Assembly: GCA_019115845.1 (NCBI GenBank)
Contig: DXCU01000003.1
Span: 1 to 64,000 of the forward strand
Reading direction: 5' to 3'
Origin: Candidatus Rubneribacter avistercoris
GTDB taxonomy: Bacteria; Actinomycetota; Coriobacteriia; Coriobacteriales; Eggerthellaceae
Length of the DNA: 64,000 nucleotides
Under the pieces are notes generated by a model, which was given only the letters and a program-made list of their open reading frames with translations, was not told where the DNA came from and ran no database searches. This document shows, piece by piece, positions 60,649-64,000 of this stretch; within the stretch, counting starts at the first letter, position 1; the number at the start of each line of letters is the position of its first letter. A program made the translations under genes and the position numbers.

Positions 60649-61740
60649 CTACCTCAGTCTGTTCACGAACCAATCCGCCATACCCACCAGCAGGTCCCGA
60701 GAATCCGAGGGACGCACCATGTCGATCAGGCGGTTCTTCGCGATGCTCGTCAGATTCTCCGCGTAGTTGCGCGCGTACTCGATGCTGCCCGACGCTTCCA
60801 TGATGGCCACGGCCTCGGCGAGCACGGCCGGGTCCTTCTCCTTCGAGGAGAGGATCTCGATGAGGCGGTCGCGGTCGGCGGAGCGCTGCAGCGCGTGCAC
60901 CACCATGAGCGTGCGCTTGCCTTCCGTGATGTCGTTGCGGAAGTCCTTCTTCGTGCTCTCCTCGGAGCCGATGAGGTTCAGCAGGTCGTCTTGGATCTGG
61001 AACGCAAGGCCCGTGTCCAGGCCGTAGTTGCGCAGCGCCTCTATCTCGGCTTCGGTGCCGCCGCCGATGATGGCGCCGATGGCCAGCGGCACGGCACCGG
61101 AGTAATGCGCCGTCTTGTGCGTGGCCATGACCAGGTAATCTTCCGGCGTGATGTCGTAGCGGCCGTCGCGCGCCCAACCGATGTCGAGCGCCTGGCCCTC
61201 GATGGTGCGGCGCGTCATTTCGATGAGCTCGGTGATCACGCGCACCTTGCAGGCGTCATCGAGGCTTGGATCGGACACCACCGTGCCGTTCACCAGGGAA
61301 AGCGCAAGATCGCCCGCGTTGATGGCCAGCCCTATGCCCTCGGTGAGGTGCATGCACGGCTCGCCACGGCGCAGCTCGGCCTCGTCGGCGATGTCGTCGT
61401 GGATGAGCGCCGCCGTGTGGAAGTGCTCGATAGCGGCAGCCGCGCTGGTGGCCCGACTCATGTCGCCCCCGACCGCGCGGCATGCGGCGAAGCAGATGAG
61501 CGGCCGATGGCGCTTGCCGCCGTTTCTGCTGTAGGCGATGAGCGGATCGTACAGGTACCGGTCCATGTCGGCATGCGAGCCCTTCGGGATGTAGGCGTTG
61601 ACCAGGTCGCCCACACGGTCGGCGTAAACGGTCAGGTACTCTTCGAACGAATCGGAGGGCTCTTGCACTGCGGAGATGATATCGTTGATGTTGTCCATAG
61701 CGCTTTCTCGGTAGGCCTCGGCATAATTTGGAAACTTCAT
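60649..61740 (-). CDS. Polyprenyl diphosphate synthase
   Basis: A 363-residue isoprenyl synthase. The first Asp-rich motif is in ALIHDDIADEAELRRGEPC (DDIAD, where the family usually has DDxxD with two to four spacers), the second in FQIQDDLLNLIG, and GGKRHRPLICFAAC binds diphosphate. It extends isoprenoids for menaquinone or carotenoid-type chains. The ATG at 61740 has no ribosome site; an ATG at 61698 (MDNINDIISAVQ) with a weak GAGAAAG is a real alternative. Confidence 0.9.
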   Translation of the reverse strand: MKFPNYAEAYRESAMDNINDIISAVQEPSDSFEEYLTVYADRVGDLVNAYIPKGSHADMDRYLYDPLIAYSRNGGKRHRPLICFAACRAVGGDMSRATSAAAAIEHFHTAALIHDDIADEAELRRGEPCMHLTEGIGLAINAGDLALSLVNGTVVSDPSLDDACKVRVITELIEMTRRTIEGQALDIGWARDGRYDITPEDYLVMATHKTAHYSGAVPLAIGAIIGGGTEAEIEALRNYGLDTGLAFQIQDDLLNLIGSEESTKKDFRNDITEGKRTLMVVHALQRSADRDRLIEILSSKEKDPAVLAEAVAIMEASGSIEYARNYAENLTSIAKNRLIDMVRPSDSRDLLVGMADWFVNRLR

Positions 61741-62088
61741 GGTAGCACAAGAATCGAGGGCGACTTCCCCCTGCCGGGCGAGCAGCCCATTTTTCCGGTT
61801 TTCTCCGCATATCCGGCAGGTCTTGCGCCTGCGCGCGGCGGCGTGGCGGGCTGCGGGAGGCGGCGGCTACGCGGCAGACTGCGGCGCGGCGGCGGGCGGC
61901 GTGGCGGGCGGCGAGCTGCGGGAGGCGCGACGGACTTCCCGTGCGGCGGCGCTCTGGCGAGCGGTCTGGCGAATCGCCCTCCCAACACGCCCGAATCGGA
62001 GAGCCTCTGAGCCAATGACAGCGCTTCGCCACTACAACGGTAATGGATTCAGGAAAAGGGGCCCCGGACATTTTTCAGACTGGGGGCC
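61741..62088. repeat. GC-rich intergenic region with a ~30-bp direct repeat
   Basis: Two imperfect copies of 'ggcggcgtggcgggc' followed by 'ctgcgggaggcg' lie at 61836-61862 and 61893-61927. No gene is seen. The last ~60 bases before the tRNA gene are mixed and may hold its terminator (ggggccccgg with a nearby ttttt at 62071). Confidence 0.45.
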
Positions 62089-62173
62089 TGGTAGGGGCGG
62101 TGGGACTCGAACCCACAAGGCCGAAGCCGGCAGATTTTAAGTCTGCTGCGTATGCCAATTCCGCCACGCCCCC
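62089..62173 (-). tRNA. tRNA-Leu (anticodon UAA), CCA encoded
   Basis: An 85-base class II tRNA. The acceptor GGGGGCG pairs with CGCCCCT, followed by A-CCA. The D-arm is TGGCGGAATTGGCATACGC, the anticodon loop CTTAAAA (UAA), there is a long variable arm CGGCTTCGGCC, and the T-arm is GTGGGTTCGAGTCCCAC. The anticodon and long variable arm identify leucine. Confidence 0.96.
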
Positions 62174-62311
62174 GCTGCCTGATCGATCGAAGCCGCGCCG
62201 CATGCGGCGCGACCGGCAAGATCCTATGGTAGCAAAACTTCGGCCTTGGAGGGAGCGGCGCGCAAGCGAACGCCTCCCCCAAAAGCCCGCTTCTCGGACA
62301 ACGGCATCGGG

Positions 62312-63286
62312 TCAGGCCGTCGCCGCGTCGAGGATCATCCCGTGCAGGATATCCGACTCGCTCACCGTGAACGAATCCGCCCGCGCCAGGTCGAGCACGC
62401 CCCGCAAGATAACCATGCCCGCCACGATAACCGGCGCGCGGCCCGGGTCAAGCCCGGCGATCCGCTCGCGACGCGCAAGCGGAACGCTCCTGAGCAGGTC
62501 GTGCACGCCTTCAAGCTCCGCACGGCTCACCTGCGCGCCGTGCACGCGCGCCGAGTCGTAGACTTCCATGCGCTCTCGGACGGAGACGACCGTGGTCGCC
62601 GTGCCCGCAACCGCCACCAGCCGATCGGCCGAAAACCCCGAGCCGCGCAGCTCGTCGAAGAACGGACCCATCTCCTGAAGCACCCAGTCGCGCGCGCCGT
62701 CCAGCTCGGCCGCGCTCGGCGGATCGGCGGCGAAGAAGCGCTCGGTCACACGCCGGCATCCGATGTTGAACGAGCGGGAGCGCACAGGCTCGCCACCCGC
62801 CGGACCTGCCACCACCTCGGTTGAGCCGCCGCCTATGTCCACGACGAAGAGCCTCTCCCCGGGAAAGTCGCTCGACGCGCCCTTGAACGAGAGCGCCGCC
62901 TCCTTCTGACCGGGTATGACCGCCAGCTCAACGCCCAAGCGCGCCAGCAGCGCCGCGAACTCGTCTGCGTTGCCCGCGTCCCGCGCGGCGGACGTCGCCA
63001 TGGCCGTGACCTGGATGGGCGGCGATCCCGCAGGCGAAAGGGAGTCAAGGACGCGCCGGTAACGCCCGACGGCTGCGGCGACGCGCTCCATGGCCCGGGG
63101 GTCGAGCATGCCCGTTGCGTCCACGCCTTCGCCCAGATTGGTTATCTCGTACTCGCGGTCAAGCTCGCGCAGGCGTCCTTGGCCGTCGATGTCGGCCACC
63201 AGCATGCGGCACGTCACCGTCCCGATGTCGATGGCGGCGTAGCGGCCGGCGCGCACGGGGCGCGAATCCGACGGACCCTGACCCAT
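62312..63286 (-). CDS. Ppx/GppA-family exopolyphosphatase / pppGpp phosphohydrolase
   Basis: A 324-residue single-module Ppx/GppA protein: phosphate-1 motif YAAIDIGTVTCRMLVADID, phosphate-2 motif FVVDIGGGSTEVV, and the AVAGTATTVVSV loop. Its length fits the short actinobacterial type without the HD domain. It splits polyphosphate or the 5' phosphate of pppGpp. AGGAGGGTG precedes the ATG. The FtsB-like gene ends 9 bases upstream, the common FtsB-Ppx order in actinobacteria. Confidence 0.92.
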   Translation of the reverse strand: MGQGPSDSRPVRAGRYAAIDIGTVTCRMLVADIDGQGRLRELDREYEITNLGEGVDATGMLDPRAMERVAAAVGRYRRVLDSLSPAGSPPIQVTAMATSAARDAGNADEFAALLARLGVELAVIPGQKEAALSFKGASSDFPGERLFVVDIGGGSTEVVAGPAGGEPVRSRSFNIGCRRVTERFFAADPPSAAELDGARDWVLQEMGPFFDELRGSGFSADRLVAVAGTATTVVSVRERMEVYDSARVHGAQVSRAELEGVHDLLRSVPLARRERIAGLDPGRAPVIVAGMVILRGVLDLARADSFTVSESDILHGMILDAATA

Positions 63287-63295
63287 AACACCCTC

Positions 63296-64000
63296 CTATT
63301 CGACGCCGAACAGCGCATCGAGCAGCGGCGAGTACCACGTCTCGGGCGCCTCGACGCTGCCGGGAACGATGTTGGCCCGGAACGTGCCGGCCTCGTCGTC
63401 CTCCAGGTCCAGTCCGCTGACCGTGGCCGTCTCCTCGCCCTTCTTCACCCATCCGAACTGCTCGTGGGCACGGCTCTCCACGCCCGCGTCCGTTTGAAGC
63501 GAGGCGACGTCCGCCGCGAGCGCCGCGTTGCGCTCCTCAAGCGCCGCGTACTCGGCCTCCAGGCGGTCGTTCTCGCGAAGCGCTTGGTAGTACTGCTGCG
63601 CCGCCGGATACAGGAACAGGCACGAGAGCACAAGGCACGCCGCCACCGCCGCCGCGGTGATGAGCTTGGGGGACGCCTTCACCGAGAACCGGGACGACGG
63701 CATGGAGAAGCGGCCGCCCTCCGCGCGGCTCTGCATGCGGGCGGCTTGGCGATGCTTCGACCCCATCCGCCCCTCGTAGACGGCCGCGCGAGGGGCGTCC
63801 GGCGAAGGCTCGGCGCTCTGCCCTCCGTCGCCGAACTGCTTGGAGAACGCACGCTCGGCCTTGCGCTTGGCGCGGGATCTCCGCCGCTCCTGCGCACGGG
63901 ACGCCCGTCCGCTCCTGCGGGCGTCCTCGGGGTCGGCCCCCTCCCCCGCTCCATCGGAGGTTGAAAAGCGGCGCGACGACGGGCGCGATCCCGCCGCATC
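63296..64000 (-). CDS. FtsB/DivIC-like septum formation initiator, incomplete at the window end
   Basis: The frame is open from the stop at 63296 to the window edge, so the start is outside. The C-terminal ~125 residues hold one membrane helix (ITAAAVAACLVLSCLFLYPA), then a coiled coil (ENDRLEAEYAALEERNAALA) and the family end REHEQFG-like RAHEQFGWVKKGE. This is the DivIC/FtsB layout of the divisome FtsQLB complex. The preceding ~110 residues are basic and disordered (AKRKAERAFSKQFGDGG, AAVYEGRMGSKHRQ). Starting at the first ATG (63766) would drop this tail. Confidence 0.87.
   Translation of the reverse strand, partial: DAAGSRPSSRRFSTSDGAGEGADPEDARRSGRASRAQERRRSRAKRKAERAFSKQFGDGGQSAEPSPDAPRAAVYEGRMGSKHRQAARMQSRAEGGRFSMPSSRFSVKASPKLITAAAVAACLVLSCLFLYPAAQQYYQALRENDRLEAEYAALEERNAALAADVASLQTDAGVESRAHEQFGWVKKGEETATVSGLDLEDDEAGTFRANIVPGSVEAPETWYSPLLDALFGVE

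Overview
The window is GC-rich, gene-dense bacterial DNA. Its gene content fits the Eggerthellaceae (Coriobacteriia, Actinomycetota; Eggerthella or Gordonibacter-like). The grounds are three Tat-exported FAD-binding_2 reductases, five LuxR regulators with many membrane spans, a Tat-exported molybdopterin oxidoreductase operon, and the supporting redox and cofactor genes. The genus cannot be fixed from sequence alone. Most genes have clear AGGAGG-type ribosome binding sites.

Layout. 1-5.2 kb: start of an ornithine/putrescine carbamoyltransferase gene, a membrane LuxR gene, then a Tat flavoprotein reductase with its divergent membrane LuxR gene; the reductase sits between two near-identical ~94-bp palindromic repeats. 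5.5-11.3 kb: GNAT, histidine phosphatase, YbaK deacylase, an amino-acid ABC transporter and an alpha/beta hydrolase. 11.3-14.8 kb: a second divergent LuxR/reductase pair. 15-19.2 kb: CcdA-thioredoxin fusion, polyferredoxin and MobB-MobA fusion. 19.2-25.5 kb: an inverted-repeat element, an orphan small-RNA gene, recR, ybaB, dnaX, a DedA gene, the SRP RNA and a TetR gene divergent from a radical SAM/SPASM gene. 27-34 kb: repeat-rich non-coding DNA, aspS, a toxin-antitoxin island with gene debris, and hisS. 34.4-39.2 kb: a large TPR protein, a NifX-like protein with an overlapping PadR regulator, and two more inverted-repeat elements. 39.3-46.5 kb: a seven-gene DMSO-reductase-type operon whose catalytic subunit carries a one-base frameshift, followed by a fourth membrane LuxR gene. 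48.4-51.7 kb: a third divergent reductase/LuxR pair. 51.9-55.1 kb: an FMN/ferredoxin protein with a class M-like sirtuin, then a Panacea-domain antitoxin with a frameshifted membrane partner. 55.2-58.6 kb: leuC, leuD and leuB, with a small membrane peptide and a convergent small RNA between leuD and leuB. 58.7-64 kb: membrane protein, peptidoglycan-binding protein, polyprenyl synthase, tRNA-Leu, Ppx/GppA and an FtsB/DivIC-like gene that runs off the window.

How it fits together (inference). Much of the window serves anaerobic respiration with organic electron acceptors. Each exported reductase has its own putative sensor-regulator. MobBA, CcdA-thioredoxin, TorD, polyferredoxin and NapGH-like proteins would supply cofactor, folding and electrons. 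The most original material is in small elements: two orphan small RNAs, one facing a possible type I toxin peptide; four intergenic inverted-repeat elements; a structured leader before a Panacea antitoxin; and a sirtuin with Gln in place of the catalytic His. Two genes look broken by single-base losses in short homopolymers, so assembly error must be excluded before calling them pseudogenes.
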